Source: Thermofilaceae archaeon
GTDB lineage: Archaea > Thermoproteota > Thermoprotei > Thermofilales > Thermofilaceae
Length of the DNA: 52,461 nt
Direction of reading: 5' to 3'
Assembly: GCA_038731975.1 (NCBI GenBank)
Contig: JAVYQJ010000010.1
Location: forward strand, 1-52,461
This document shows, piece by piece, positions 16,735-24,965 of the stretch; position 1 is the first letter of the stretch; every line of letters begins with the position of its first letter. The translations under genes and the position numbers were made by a program. The notes below the pieces were generated by a model that saw only the letters and a program-made list of their open reading frames with translations, searched no databases and was not told where the DNA came from.

Positions 16735-17316
16735 ATGGCTCTGCCCAGGAGCTACGCGATAGCCGTGACTGCGGCTATGTCGGCTCTCGCAATAGTCCTC
16801 GCGTTGTTCAGGATTGAGTTCCCATTCTACCCGCTCACTTTCCTCAAGTTCGACCTCGCCGAGCTACCCTCAGTCCTCACTCTCGCGCTAGTTGGGCCTA
16901 AGTGGAGCTACCTGTGCGCGGCGATGCACGCTTTTGGGCTCCTGGCTAGGGGGAGCGACCCGCTGGGAGTCTCAATGAAGTTCCTTGCCGTTACCTCCAT
17001 GCTGGCCGGCCTCCACGCTGCAAAGCGACGCTGGAGGTACGCGGTAGCCGTGGCCACCGCTGCTAGGGTGGCAGCCATGTCCCTGGCCAACTTCGCTGTG
17101 CTCGGTTTCCTCTTTCCGCACTGGTTGACATTCGCCCAGCGGTTGCTGAATGCTGCGGGAATCCCGGTGAAGGGTTGGACGGATACTCTCCTGGTCACGC
17201 TCGCGCTCGTAGCAGTCTTCAACACGCTCCACGTTTTGCTCTCCACGATACCTTCGGTAGCAATAGCAAGCAGGGTTCAGCGCGTCCTAGGCTCCAAAGG
17301 TCAAGGGGGTCAGTAA
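16735..17316 (+). CDS. ribU: ECF S component, RibU-like (probable riboflavin uptake)
   Basis: About 193 residues with five or six hydrophobic segments. The stretch FYPLTFLKFDLAELPSVL is the hallmark of RibU-type riboflavin-binding S components, followed by LVGPKWSYLCAAMHAFG and a conserved FLAVTSMLAGLHAAKR. It has no ATPase or T component of its own and presumably uses the EcfAAT module just upstream. The ATG at 16735 follows GGAGGGA at 16722-16728, and an AT box (TGTTTAAACA, 16691-16700) would start transcription a few bases before that ribosome-binding site. The longer frame from 16690 begins inside the AT box region and is unlikely. Confidence 0.75.
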   Translation: MALPRSYAIAVTAAMSALAIVLALFRIEFPFYPLTFLKFDLAELPSVLTLALVGPKWSYLCAAMHAFGLLARGSDPLGVSMKFLAVTSMLAGLHAAKRRWRYAVAVATAARVAAMSLANFAVLGFLFPHWLTFAQRLLNAAGIPVKGWTDTLLVTLALVAVFNTLHVLLSTIPSVAIASRVQRVLGSKGQGGQ

Positions 17317-17390
17317 ACCCCGGGCCTTTTCCGCACTGGTCGGTTTCGCCCTCGTTCATCACGCGAGATAACCGTGAGGTATGAACTTTA

Positions 17391-17400
17391 AGCTTTTTTA
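17391..17400 (+). promoter_or_regulatory. TATA-like box of the GH51 gene
   Basis: AGCTTTTTTA about 25 bases before the GTG at 17421; supports a leaderless start. Confidence 0.55.
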
Positions 17401-17420
17401 CGGATTTCCGACGTAGGTCC

Positions 17421-18872
17421 GTGGAAGCCGAGATCCTCATCGACGCTACCTCGAGAGTCGCGGCTCTCAACAAAGGTATCTACGGTCAGTTTATCGAACA
17501 TCTCGGCCGCTGCATCTACGGCGGCGTTTGGGTAGGCCCCACCTCGAGAATCCCCAACGTGAAAGGCTTCAGACTCGATGTCCTTAACGCGGTTCGGGAG
17601 ATCAGACCGCCCATAGTTCGCTGGCCTGGAGGGAACTTCGCATCGTCCTACCACTGGGAGGACGGCATTGGCCCTCGAGAACGGAGGCCGAGAAGGTTCG
17701 AGCTCGCGTGGGAGGCAGAGGAGCCGAATGAGTTTGGTACGTGCGAGTTCATCGAGTGGGCTCGAATGGTGGGCGCGGAGCCCTTCATCGTCGTGAACGC
17801 GGGCAACGGTACGCCTGAGGAAGCAGCGCGCTGGGTGGAGTTCTGCAACTCGACGCGTAACACGCACTACGCGAACCTCCGGAGGCAGCTCGGGTACTCG
17901 GAGCCCTTCAAAGTGAAGCTCTGGGGGGTGGGCAACGAGCTTTACGGCAGCTGGCAGGTCGGGTTCTGCGAGGATGGTGAGGAGTGTGCTAGGAGGACGA
18001 TCGAGTTCGTAAACGAGATGAAGCGCGTGGATCGAACCATCGAGATCGTAGCCGTGGGCTGCGACTACGACCCCCAGTGGAACATCGATATGGTGAGGGT
18101 CGCGGGCAACTACTTCGACTACCTATCCGTCCACAGGTACATCTTCACCGAGCATCAAGGCAGGAGCTACGAGGAGCTCGTCGCGTGGCCGGTTGAGATC
18201 GAGGAGTGGCTCAAGGCCACCTACCACACAGTTCAAGCGGCCAAGCGCAGGTACGGCATCAGGAAGGACATCAAGCTGGCCTTCGACGAGTGGAACGTGT
18301 GGTACCCTGAAGCTAGGCCGCCGCTGCTGAGCCAGAACACAGCCGTGCGCGACGCGATCTTCACCGCGCTCGTCCTGAACGCCCTCCAGCGGTTAAGCAG
18401 GATCGTGCCCATAGCCTGCTTCGCCCAGACTGTCAACGTACTTCCGCTCATCCTGACCGACGATGAGGGGCGGATCCTGCTAACACCGCAGTACTTCGTC
18501 TTCAAGCTCTACTCGAGCGTCCAAGAAGGTGACGTGGTTAGGACGGTTTGCTTCTCTCCATCCTACACTTCGAAGGAGGTGGGCACCGAAGTGCAGTACG
18601 TCGACGCGTCGGCTGTGCTATCGGGTGGCAAGCTGCACCTCTTCGTTGTCAACCGGCACCCCGATGAAAGGGTCAAAGCCAGAGTCTTCATCAGGGGCTT
18701 CGAGCCTTCAGCCGTTCACCACAGGTGGATCTCGGGGGCCTCCGTGGATGATAGGAATACGTTCGAGGAACCGTCGAGAGTTTCGATAAGCGAGACTAGC
18801 TACGCCTTCAAGGGCTTCGTCGAGCTGCCGCCTCACTCAGTAAACGTCCTAACGCTAAGCCCTACGGCCTAA
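17421..18872 (+). CDS. GH51 alpha-L-arabinofuranosidase
   Basis: Removes terminal arabinofuranosyl groups from arabinan or arabinoxylan fragments. The 483-residue protein shows the family order: NKGIYGQFIEHLGRCIYGG, PPIVRWPGGNFASSYHWEDG, KLWGVGNELYG (acid/base glutamate), FDYLSVHRY, and LAFDEWNVWYP (nucleophile glutamate), then a C-terminal beta domain (about 370-483). No signal peptide, so it acts inside the cell on imported oligosaccharides, as is usual for GH51. Length is normal for archaeal and bacterial members (about 480-510). The last four bases overlap the convergent gene. Confidence 0.93.
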   Translation: MEAEILIDATSRVAALNKGIYGQFIEHLGRCIYGGVWVGPTSRIPNVKGFRLDVLNAVREIRPPIVRWPGGNFASSYHWEDGIGPRERRPRRFELAWEAEEPNEFGTCEFIEWARMVGAEPFIVVNAGNGTPEEAARWVEFCNSTRNTHYANLRRQLGYSEPFKVKLWGVGNELYGSWQVGFCEDGEECARRTIEFVNEMKRVDRTIEIVAVGCDYDPQWNIDMVRVAGNYFDYLSVHRYIFTEHQGRSYEELVAWPVEIEEWLKATYHTVQAAKRRYGIRKDIKLAFDEWNVWYPEARPPLLSQNTAVRDAIFTALVLNALQRLSRIVPIACFAQTVNVLPLILTDDEGRILLTPQYFVFKLYSSVQEGDVVRTVCFSPSYTSKEVGTEVQYVDASAVLSGGKLHLFVVNRHPDERVKARVFIRGFEPSAVHHRWISGASVDDRNTFEEPSRVSISETSYAFKGFVELPPHSVNVLTLSPTA

Positions 18873-19558
18873 CCGCCTTTCTCTACAGCTGGCGCGACTA
18901 CGCGTAGAACCCTTTTCCTCCTCCATTGAGCGTACTCGTAGGCGATTACGAACAGCACGAGCGGTATCAGCGCGAGCAGCGCAATCATCAGCATAAACTC
19001 CCCAGTCGAAATCGGCAACCCCCCGATTTCGCCGAAAATATCCAGCTGAAGTGTAACCTCCGTTGGGCCAACGACTTCAACCCTCTGCTCACCTGCTCTT
19101 CCGCCGTACTCGGCCACTACGGTGTAACTGGCTGCGGGGAGCAGCGTCTTGTACGTGCCCGAGGCGTCTGTTACACCCCTTTCAATCTCCCGGCCCTCAT
19201 GAAGGATCCTGACGGTTGCGTCGGCGAGCCCCTGCCTTCTAGCTCCAACAACGTTTACAGTGAAGCGGTGGATCGCTGGCACCCTGATCGTCGTGTTCAG
19301 CGTCGTCACTAGGCAGCGGTAATCGATCGGAACGCCCTTCCAGCTGATAACTCTCACCCTGAGGATCCCCAGCGGGACTTCTCGCACTACTATTACTCCC
19401 TCAGGCCCGACCGTAAACACCTGGCGCTCACCGTCTAGCTTCTCAACTTCAACGACAGCCCCGGTCAGCGTCTCCCCGCTTGAAGCCACCAGCATTATAG
19501 GCTGGGCAAGTACGAGCTGCGCTAGCATGATCACCAGCACGACGGGCCAGGCTCTCAC
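18869..19558 (-). CDS. exported membrane-anchored protein with carboxypeptidase-regulatory-like beta domains
   Basis: About 229 residues. An N-terminal signal sequence (VLVIMLAQLVLAQP) is followed by two beta-rich modules, the second with the pattern GLADATVRILHEGREIERGVTDASGTYKTLLPAASYTVVAEYGG, seen in CarboxypepD_reg/Ig-like extracellular folds. A C-terminal membrane helix (about 190-212, EFMLMIALLALIPLVLFVIAYEY) and a basic tail (RRKR) anchor it facing outwards. It has no enzymatic motif. Probably a surface structural or scaffold protein. The GTG start at 19558 has a minus-strand box (GGTTTAAAGC, 19579-19588) about 26 bases upstream, which lies over the end of the DUF4443 gene. Confidence 0.6.
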   Translation of the reverse strand: MRAWPVVLVIMLAQLVLAQPIMLVASSGETLTGAVVEVEKLDGERQVFTVGPEGVIVVREVPLGILRVRVISWKGVPIDYRCLVTTLNTTIRVPAIHRFTVNVVGARRQGLADATVRILHEGREIERGVTDASGTYKTLLPAASYTVVAEYGGRAGEQRVEVVGPTEVTLQLDIFGEIGGLPISTGEFMLMIALLALIPLVLFVIAYEYAQWRRKRVLRVVAPAVEKGG

Positions 19559-19582
19559 GTGGTTACAGTAGGCAGTGCCGCT

Positions 19583-20140
19583 TTAAACCTTCGCTGAAGA
19601 CACCAGCTTAAGCAAGCCCTTAACGCACGGGTAGATGTGCTCACCCAGAACCACGACGTACGTTGGAGCGAGAGGGAGCTGCACCAGGGCATCGTGTAAC
19701 TGGGGGACATTCGATTTCAAGTCGTAGCTCTCAACCAGCGGCAGAGTAAAACCCCTCTCACCCCTCTCGATTATCAACGCCATGTAAGCCCCGGCTCTCA
19801 CAGCCTCATCACGCGCTTCCACAACGTTCCTGATTCTACCATCCAGCGCCGCAGCTACGCCTCGAAACTTCCTCCCCCAAGCTTCCACGTCCTCAAGCAG
19901 AATAGCTTCCACCAGGTGCCACTTGTCGAGGAGCCTGCGCAGCTCTTCCAAACCCTCGCGCGTCAGCCAGGTACCACCTCTGCCGACCTGCACGTAGCCC
20001 CTCTTTGCCGCTTCAGCGGTAAGGCCGCGGAGCACGCCCTCGCCTAATCCAAGCTCTCTGCTGAGGGTGTACCTACCCTTTGCCCCGCTCCTCAAAGCTA
20101 AAAGAAACGCTAGTATCCGGGCTTCGCGCTCCTCCCTCAT
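19583..20140 (-). CDS. DUF4443-like winged-helix protein
   Basis: 185 residues. The first 70 read as a winged helix (ARILAFLLALRSGAKGRYTLSRELGLGEGVLRGLTAEAAKRGYV), then a mixed alpha/beta C-terminal domain containing GAYMALIIERGERGFTLPLVESYDLK, the pattern of archaeal DUF4443 proteins. Such proteins are presumed transcription regulators with a ligand- or partner-binding tail; no target is known. Its ATG at 20140 follows the stop codon of the DUF4430-like gene with no gap (TAGATG), so the pair is co-expressed and probably works together. Confidence 0.65.
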   Translation of the reverse strand: MREEREARILAFLLALRSGAKGRYTLSRELGLGEGVLRGLTAEAAKRGYVQVGRGGTWLTREGLEELRRLLDKWHLVEAILLEDVEAWGRKFRGVAAALDGRIRNVVEARDEAVRAGAYMALIIERGERGFTLPLVESYDLKSNVPQLHDALVQLPLAPTYVVVLGEHIYPCVKGLLKLVSSAKV

Positions 20141-20671
20141 CTAGAACTTCCAGTGCTCGAACCTCCACATAACTGTGTCCCCGTCCTTCAGAACCTGCTG
20201 GTCGGCAGCTACGGGACCTAGCACCCACTTCCGCTGCCCAGTTTCGTAGATGTACCAGAGCCAGGAGTAGCCCTCGTTTGCCGCAAGGATCTTCTCAGCT
20301 ACCCCATCGATGGACGTTACGTAGGCCCCCCATGCTCCATAGGTGTACTCGACTCTGGAAGCTACCGCTAAGAGGGCTTTAAGCACAGTCGACCCTGTGG
20401 GAAGGGGTGTCGAGTTGAACCACCTTACAGTCCCGTTACCGTAATCGATGGCAATGTTCACAAGGACTACGCGTGCGCGAAGAGCACGCAGCTCCGACTC
20501 TGTCTCCGTGAGGGCAGCACGTAGTGCGGTGAGCTCTGACGAGAGGTTTTCTGCCCTCATGTAAGCAAAGGCGGCCAGCGCGCTTGCTAAAACAGCCCAT
20601 GCGAGGAGTACGACAAGTAGGACATCCCCTAAGGTTCTGCGCTTACCCGAGCTCTGAGCTTGTGAGGCCAC
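20141..20671 (-). CDS. membrane-anchored DUF4430-like (transcobalamin C-terminal-like) protein
   Basis: 176 residues. One N-terminal transmembrane helix (about 16-38) is followed by a short coiled coil (NLSSELTALRAALTETESELRALRARV) and a beta-rich outer domain with NEGYSWLWYIYETGQRKWVLG and VLKDGDTVMWRFEHW. The last pattern (aromatic pair, then DGD-x-V-x-W) is typical of the DUF4430 fold, related to the C-terminal domain of transcobalamin and intrinsic factor. It could bind a ligand outside the membrane, but no cobalamin genes are near. GTG start at 20671; its promoter box is shared with the divergent ncsA gene. Confidence 0.65.
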   Translation of the reverse strand: MASQAQSSGKRRTLGDVLLVVLLAWAVLASALAAFAYMRAENLSSELTALRAALTETESELRALRARVVLVNIAIDYGNGTVRWFNSTPLPTGSTVLKALLAVASRVEYTYGAWGAYVTSIDGVAEKILAANEGYSWLWYIYETGQRKWVLGPVAADQQVLKDGDTVMWRFEHWKF

Positions 20672-20694
20672 GAATCTTACTGGTTATTCATCCT

Positions 20695-20706
20695 AAGCTT
20701 AAGCTT
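20695..20706. promoter_or_regulatory. 12-bp perfect palindrome, probable shared promoter box (DUF4430 gene / ncsA)
   Basis: AAGCTTAAGCTT is a perfect palindrome between the divergent starts at 20671 (minus) and 20748 (plus). It is about 29 bases from the minus start, giving a leaderless or near-leaderless transcript, and would start the plus transcript around 20727, just ahead of the GGAGGT ribosome-binding site of ncsA at 20736-20741. It may also be a repressor site. Confidence 0.45.
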
Positions 20707-20747
20707 TTCTCAAGAATAGCTGATAAGCCGTCCAAGGAGGTAGGCAC

Positions 20748-21695
20748 GTGAAATGCAGGATTTGCGGCAGTGAAGCTGTAGTTAAACTTGAATACGCCAA
20801 CCTGAAGTTGTGCGAGGAAGACTTCATCAGATTCTTCGAAAACAGGGTGGAGCGGACCGTTAAGAGATACAAGATGCTGCCGCGAGGCTCGAAGGTCGTC
20901 GTTGGGCTCTCAGGAGGAAAGGACAGCTCCTCGCTCTTGCACGCGCTCTGGAGGCTGAGAGATCGGCTCGGCATCGAGGTAGAAGCACTCACGATCGACT
21001 TAGGGATCGCCGGCTACAGCGAAGCTTGCCTGGATGCGGCTAAAGAGCTCTGCAGGCGGTTAGGTGTTCCTCTCAAGGTTGTAAGCCTGGAGTCCGAGTA
21101 CGGCTTTACTGTGGACGATGCTGCCAAATCATTGAGGAGCAACGCATGCTCCGCCTGTGGCACCATCAAGAGGTACCTGCTGAATAGGGTAGCGAGGGAG
21201 ATGAAGGCGTACGCCATCGCGACCGGCCATAACCTCGACGATACCCTTGCAGCGGTACTCCAAGCCCTCGTAAGGGGCGACGTCGATTCGCTCGCGAGGA
21301 TCGGACCCGTCCTCCCGCCGACGGGCAAGTTTGTAGCAAGAGTGAAACCCTTGATCGAGACTCCTGAGAGCGACAGCAAGCTCTACGCGGACTTTCTCGA
21401 TCTCGGCTACGTAGCGGCAAAGTGCCCCTACTCGCGAGGGGCTACGAGCTTCGCGTATAAGGCCGCGATCGAGTTGCTGGAGCATGAGTTCCCCAGCGTG
21501 AAGCTCCAGATGCTGAGATCCTTTCTCGATAAGGTTCAACCATCGTTAGGGGGTATCGAAGAAGGCAGGCTCACCGAATGCGTGGAGTGCGGTGAGCCCA
21601 CTTCGAGGCAGCTCTGTCGATTCTGCCGAGTGAGAATTGAAGTTTTGAGGAAAAAGGTATCATCCCAGCCGACAGCGTTTATGAGCGATTCTTGA
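20748..21695 (+). CDS. ncsA: tRNA 2-thiolation protein NcsA/CTU1 family (TIGR00269-type)
   Basis: Activates U34 of tRNA for sulfur transfer from a ubiquitin-like carrier (SAMP/Urm1 type). The 315-residue protein has an N-terminal zinc finger (CRICG...LKLCEEDF), the PP-loop VVVGLSGGKDSSSLL, the cysteine-containing NACSACGTIKRYLLN, ATGHNLDD, CPYSRGATSF, and a C-terminal zinc finger (CVECGEPTSRQLCRFC). All catalytic parts are present. The GTG start is preceded by a strong Shine-Dalgarno GGAGGT, one of the few leadered genes here. The E1-like protein at 2811-3569 might be a partner in the same sulfur pathway, which is inference. Confidence 0.9.
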   Translation: MKCRICGSEAVVKLEYANLKLCEEDFIRFFENRVERTVKRYKMLPRGSKVVVGLSGGKDSSSLLHALWRLRDRLGIEVEALTIDLGIAGYSEACLDAAKELCRRLGVPLKVVSLESEYGFTVDDAAKSLRSNACSACGTIKRYLLNRVAREMKAYAIATGHNLDDTLAAVLQALVRGDVDSLARIGPVLPPTGKFVARVKPLIETPESDSKLYADFLDLGYVAAKCPYSRGATSFAYKAAIELLEHEFPSVKLQMLRSFLDKVQPSLGGIEEGRLTECVECGEPTSRQLCRFCRVRIEVLRKKVSSQPTAFMSDS

Positions 21696-21726
21696 TGGCA
21701 ACGGTGTTAGCAGAGCTGTAGGAGTG

Positions 21727-22608
21727 CTAGCGCTCGGGGAAGAGGGGGCTGGCGCCCTTAAGGCGGAAGTGCTCGACAACCTTCGCCTGCTCCTCATCGC
21801 TCAGCCTCCTGAACCTCTCACCAGCGCCAACTATCTTGTCCCACAGCCTGACCTCGGCTGCCATGGAGTACGTCGTTACACCGGGCTGAGATAGCGTGTA
21901 CCATACTGCGAGGTCGATATCCTCCTGGCTGTCGAAGGGCTCATACCATGTCGTAAAGGGTCTATCTCCGATCATCCTCCGCTCACCGGGCCACCTCCTC
22001 TTAGCGATAGCCTTGATCGCGATGACACCGATGTCCCTGTCCATGGCCGCCTTAAGCACCGGGCGATAATCGTTCTCAGGGCTGGGGGCGATCATGCTGG
22101 CCGCGTTAACCGGAATTAGGACTGTGTCGAAGTCGAAGCGTTCGAGCGCCTTCAAAACGATGCGCATATCGTTGTGAACCGTGATGCCGATAAACTTGAT
22201 CAACCCCGTATCCCTAGCCTCCAGGAAAGCTTCGATGGCGCCGCCCCTGTCGAAGATCCTATCGAGCTCCTCCAGCGAACTGACAGCGTGGAACTGGTAG
22301 ATGTCGAAGTACTTAACGTTCAGCCTAGAGAGCGACTGCTTCAGTTCCCTAAATGCGCCCTCCCTGGTTCTCTCAAGGGTCTTCTCCGCGATTACAAGCT
22401 TGTCCCTGTACCTGCTTATCAGAGGTCCCAGCCTAACCTCTGCTTCACCGTAGCTCGGCGCGATGTCGACCATGTTCAACCCCCTCTCGATTGTCATCTC
22501 GAACGCTCTGACGCCCTCCTCGGCGAAGGGGGTGAAGCCGGGGCCAGCTCCACCGACAGTCAAGATGGTAACTCTGTAACCCGTCCTCCCGAGGATCCTT
22601 TTCTCCAT
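21727..22608 (-). CDS. aldo/keto reductase
   Basis: NAD(P)H-dependent (beta/alpha)8 oxidoreductase of 293 residues. Tetrad residues are visible: Asp and Tyr in MVDIAPSYGEAEVRLG, Lys in VIAEKTLER, and His in DIYQFHAVS. The N-terminus KRILGRTGYRVTILTVGGAG is standard for the family. Longer insert loops near YRPVLKAAMDRDIGVIAIKAIAKRRW match AKRs that act on sugars or sugar aldehydes. Substrate unknown; neighbours suggest sugar metabolism. Start ATG at 22608 with a minus-strand TATA-like box (GGTTAAATC, 22630-22638) about 26 bases upstream. Its 3' end faces ncsA with a 31-base gap. Confidence 0.9.
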   Translation of the reverse strand: MEKRILGRTGYRVTILTVGGAGPGFTPFAEEGVRAFEMTIERGLNMVDIAPSYGEAEVRLGPLISRYRDKLVIAEKTLERTREGAFRELKQSLSRLNVKYFDIYQFHAVSSLEELDRIFDRGGAIEAFLEARDTGLIKFIGITVHNDMRIVLKALERFDFDTVLIPVNAASMIAPSPENDYRPVLKAAMDRDIGVIAIKAIAKRRWPGERRMIGDRPFTTWYEPFDSQEDIDLAVWYTLSQPGVTTYSMAAEVRLWDKIVGAGERFRRLSDEEQAKVVEHFRLKGASPLFPER

Positions 22609-22780
22609 GTGGTACCGTGCCGTATGCTCGGATTTAACCCTGCTGGCCTAAATCGCCGCGTCCGCGTAAATCGTAGATGCTGTGCGGAGGCTGCTTCTCA
22701 TCAAGCCACAAACAGCATTACAATCGAGGAGCACGTTGCTTGGGCGGCAGGTTGATTTTCGCGCCTCTCGCGCTCTGCAT

Positions 22781-23842
22781 GTGAGACCCAGAGAGAGGGT
22801 TCTCAGAGCGGTTCTCCGGGAGGAGGTTGACGCCGTGCCGATCAGCATATGGGTGGAGTGGCCGCAGCCAGCTCGCAGCCTGATGGACGCGCTCCACGCA
22901 GATGCCGTGGAACGCATGCTGGAGAAGCTGGAGGTGGAGTACCGGGGCTTCCTCCCAAATATCAGCTGGCTGGGCGTGGGTTTGGTGGGGGGCTACGAAG
23001 AGCGATGGTTCACCGACGAGCAGGGGAGGCGCTGCCACCGGAACATGCTCGGTGTCGTTACCGCCTTCTCGAGCGATGGGCGGACGAGCATGTACGTGGA
23101 GCACCCGCTTCAGAGGATCGACGTGAGGGAGTACGCGTTCCCGGAGGTGCGGGAGGAGGACTTCGGCAGTGTTGAAAAGTTCCGGAGGCTTCACGAGGAC
23201 TACTGCGTGATCGCTGCAACGCTCCAGCCTTTCGAGACGGCGTGCGCCCTCTTCGGCTACAACCTGATCTACAGGCTAATGCTACGCGAGCCCTGGAAGG
23301 TGGAGTACGTGCTGGATAGGCTCTTCGCGATCGCCGAGCAGCAGGCTAAGCTTCTGGCTGAAGCGGGTGTCGACCAGGTCTACGGGGGCGACGACGTGGG
23401 GGCTCAAACCACGATGCTGATCTCCCCCCAGCTATGGCGCCGCTTCCTGAAGCCCCGGTACAGGCGCCTCGCCGACGCGATTCACAAGCGTGGAGCCTTC
23501 TTCCACTTCCACAGCGACGGCTGGATCGAACCCATCATCCCCGATCTAATCGAAGTGGGGGTCGACGTCCTCGAGCCCCTCCAGCCCGAGTGCATGAACT
23601 TAAAGCAGATTAAGGAGCGATACGGCGACGAATTGAGCTTCGAGGGAGGCATCGGCGTTCAACGCCTACCCCTCATGAAGACCCACGAAGTCGCAGAGGA
23701 GGTTAGGCGCGTGCTTGAGGCGATGGGACCCACGGGCTTCACCCTCAGACCCAGCCACACAATTCTTCCCGAAACACCGCTGGAGAACATCCTCGCCCTC
23801 TACGAAAGCGCCAACAAACTCAGAAGACTCTCAAAGCACTAA
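22781..23842 (+). CDS. URO-D superfamily protein, paralogue 2
   Basis: About 353 residues, same fold as the protein at 8369-9454. It starts RPRERVLRAVLREEVDAVPI and has DQVYGGDDVGAQTTMLISPQLWRRFLKPRY, FFHFHSDGWIEPII, DVLEPLQPE, LSFEGGIGVQRL and TLRPSHTILPETPLENI. The HSDG motif keeps the histidine of MtaA-type zinc sites but lacks the cysteine. Reaction unknown. GTG at 22781 is chosen because an AT box (GTTGATTTTC, 22751-22760) is about 25 bases upstream; the longer frame from 22682 adds 33 residues without family resemblance. A decayed copy of part of this gene lies at 24854-24907. Confidence 0.8.
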   Translation: MRPRERVLRAVLREEVDAVPISIWVEWPQPARSLMDALHADAVERMLEKLEVEYRGFLPNISWLGVGLVGGYEERWFTDEQGRRCHRNMLGVVTAFSSDGRTSMYVEHPLQRIDVREYAFPEVREEDFGSVEKFRRLHEDYCVIAATLQPFETACALFGYNLIYRLMLREPWKVEYVLDRLFAIAEQQAKLLAEAGVDQVYGGDDVGAQTTMLISPQLWRRFLKPRYRRLADAIHKRGAFFHFHSDGWIEPIIPDLIEVGVDVLEPLQPECMNLKQIKERYGDELSFEGGIGVQRLPLMKTHEVAEEVRRVLEAMGPTGFTLRPSHTILPETPLENILALYESANKLRRLSKH

Positions 23843-24211
23843 TCCCGAGTCCACCAGCAGGCTCCTTAAAGGACTCTGCAGGCATTCTAAAATCAACGCC
23901 CCGCATCTGCTCTCCAGCCTAGATCGTAATGCAGAACCAAAACGGGCTGCCGATGCTTCCACCAAGCTGCACGCGTGAAGCCCATCAAACCCTGTAACTA
24001 AAGCCAAAGCGTCGATCCCTGTACAAACGCATCCAGCATCGTCCTACTCATCGGGTTACGCAGACCCTATCGCTAAACCGAGACTTTTACTGTTTACCGA
24101 AAATCCCTCCTGCTACCCTCAGCCTAGCTGCTCGGGATATGTGCGAATTCCTCCCTAATCAAGGTAGTTTTTTATTATGTTATTTGGCTGATAGTTAAGG
24201 GGGGTAGGATA
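23843..24211. other. 369-base intergenic region, no gene seen
   Basis: No convincing reading frame, RNA gene or repeat. The only clear signal is near its right end: GTTTTTTATTATG (24167-24179), a promoter-like box, and a GGGGGT ribosome-binding site (24199-24204) for the gene at 24212. Base composition shifts towards AT over its last third. Confidence 0.5.
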
Positions 24212-24628
24212 ATGGCTGATGTATCTGGAAAGCCTTCGAAGTTAATTGCGTGGTTTTCTGGGGTAATGCTCGTTATGGCACTTGGTTTCTTGATCGCAGA
24301 AATTCCAGTAAGAATTAAGTCAGGACGTTTAGACATCACCTTTCTCACGGATACTACAACTGTGTTTTCCCTCATGCTTTTCAGCTACGGCCTTTCATCG
24401 CTCGTTGAACTAAAGAAACCGGAGTGGAAGCCCTACCCGTCCCTTTATGCAGCAATTTCAGTATTCGTTGTGACAACGCTGTGGTTAGGGGTTCAGGCTT
24501 ACTACGCGCTAACAGGAAAGCAAGCTCACTTACTCGGAATACCTACCATCGGGTTATTTTGGCTCTTTTCGCTTCTAAGCATTATCGTGAAAGGGTACAC
24601 ACTAAGGTCTTCTTCTAGGGTTCAGTAG
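24212..24628 (+). CDS. small four-helix membrane protein of unknown function
   Basis: 138 residues with four probable membrane helices (about 11-30, 49-66, 77-100, 111-129). Nothing in it matches a family I know. The gene has a leadered start: a box at 24167-24179, GGGGGT, and ATG. It is AT-richer than its neighbours. The helix spacing and the pattern SVFVVTTLWLG in helix 3 resemble FAILVALTLWAF in the protein at 24966-25406, so the two may be distant paralogues. Confidence 0.6.
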   Translation: MADVSGKPSKLIAWFSGVMLVMALGFLIAEIPVRIKSGRLDITFLTDTTTVFSLMLFSYGLSSLVELKKPEWKPYPSLYAAISVFVVTTLWLGVQAYYALTGKQAHLLGIPTIGLFWLFSLLSIIVKGYTLRSSSRVQ

Positions 24629-24853
24629 ATTTTGGTCTTCCCGCTCTGTGGAGAATCCAGTGGGCGTGGGGCGAAGCGTGGATAGCGGCTTCTCTAGGGT
24701 GCTCTGGGGCTGCTGCCAATGAGAGTTGCATCTCGTTCTCCAAGTAGCTTGCAGAAGGCTTCCCCGATCACGGTTTCCTCGGTTACCGTCTTTACCAGTC
24801 GAGTTCCATTCGTGATTCAGCCTCGTTATCTGCGGATACCCTTGTGGAGTCCC

Positions 24854-24907
24854 GGAGGTGTGGAAGGAAGACTTCGGCTATGCCGAGAAGTTCCGGAGGA
24901 TACCTTA
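24854..24907 (+). pseudogene. decayed fragment of a URO-D superfamily gene
   Basis: In one frame this reads PEVWKEDFGYAEKFRRIP and then stops; the intact protein at 22781-23842 has PEVREEDFGSVEKFRRLH. By eye 42 of 51 bases match between 24854-24904 and 23143-23193. Upstream (24760-24853) weaker resemblance may continue but with stop codons and gaps. The rest of the 24629-24965 gap holds no gene. It is a remnant of an old duplication or of a second copy that was largely deleted. Confidence 0.6.
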
Positions 24908-24965
24908 GATGCTTAGGAATTAAAAACTTAAAATGGTCTAAAATTACATAAGCTGGTGCATCTGT

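Noticed and set aside
24719-24916. 65-codon frame in the gap between the small membrane proteins
   Set aside because: No ribosome-binding site or family similarity; the region is better explained by the decayed URO-D fragment in another frame.
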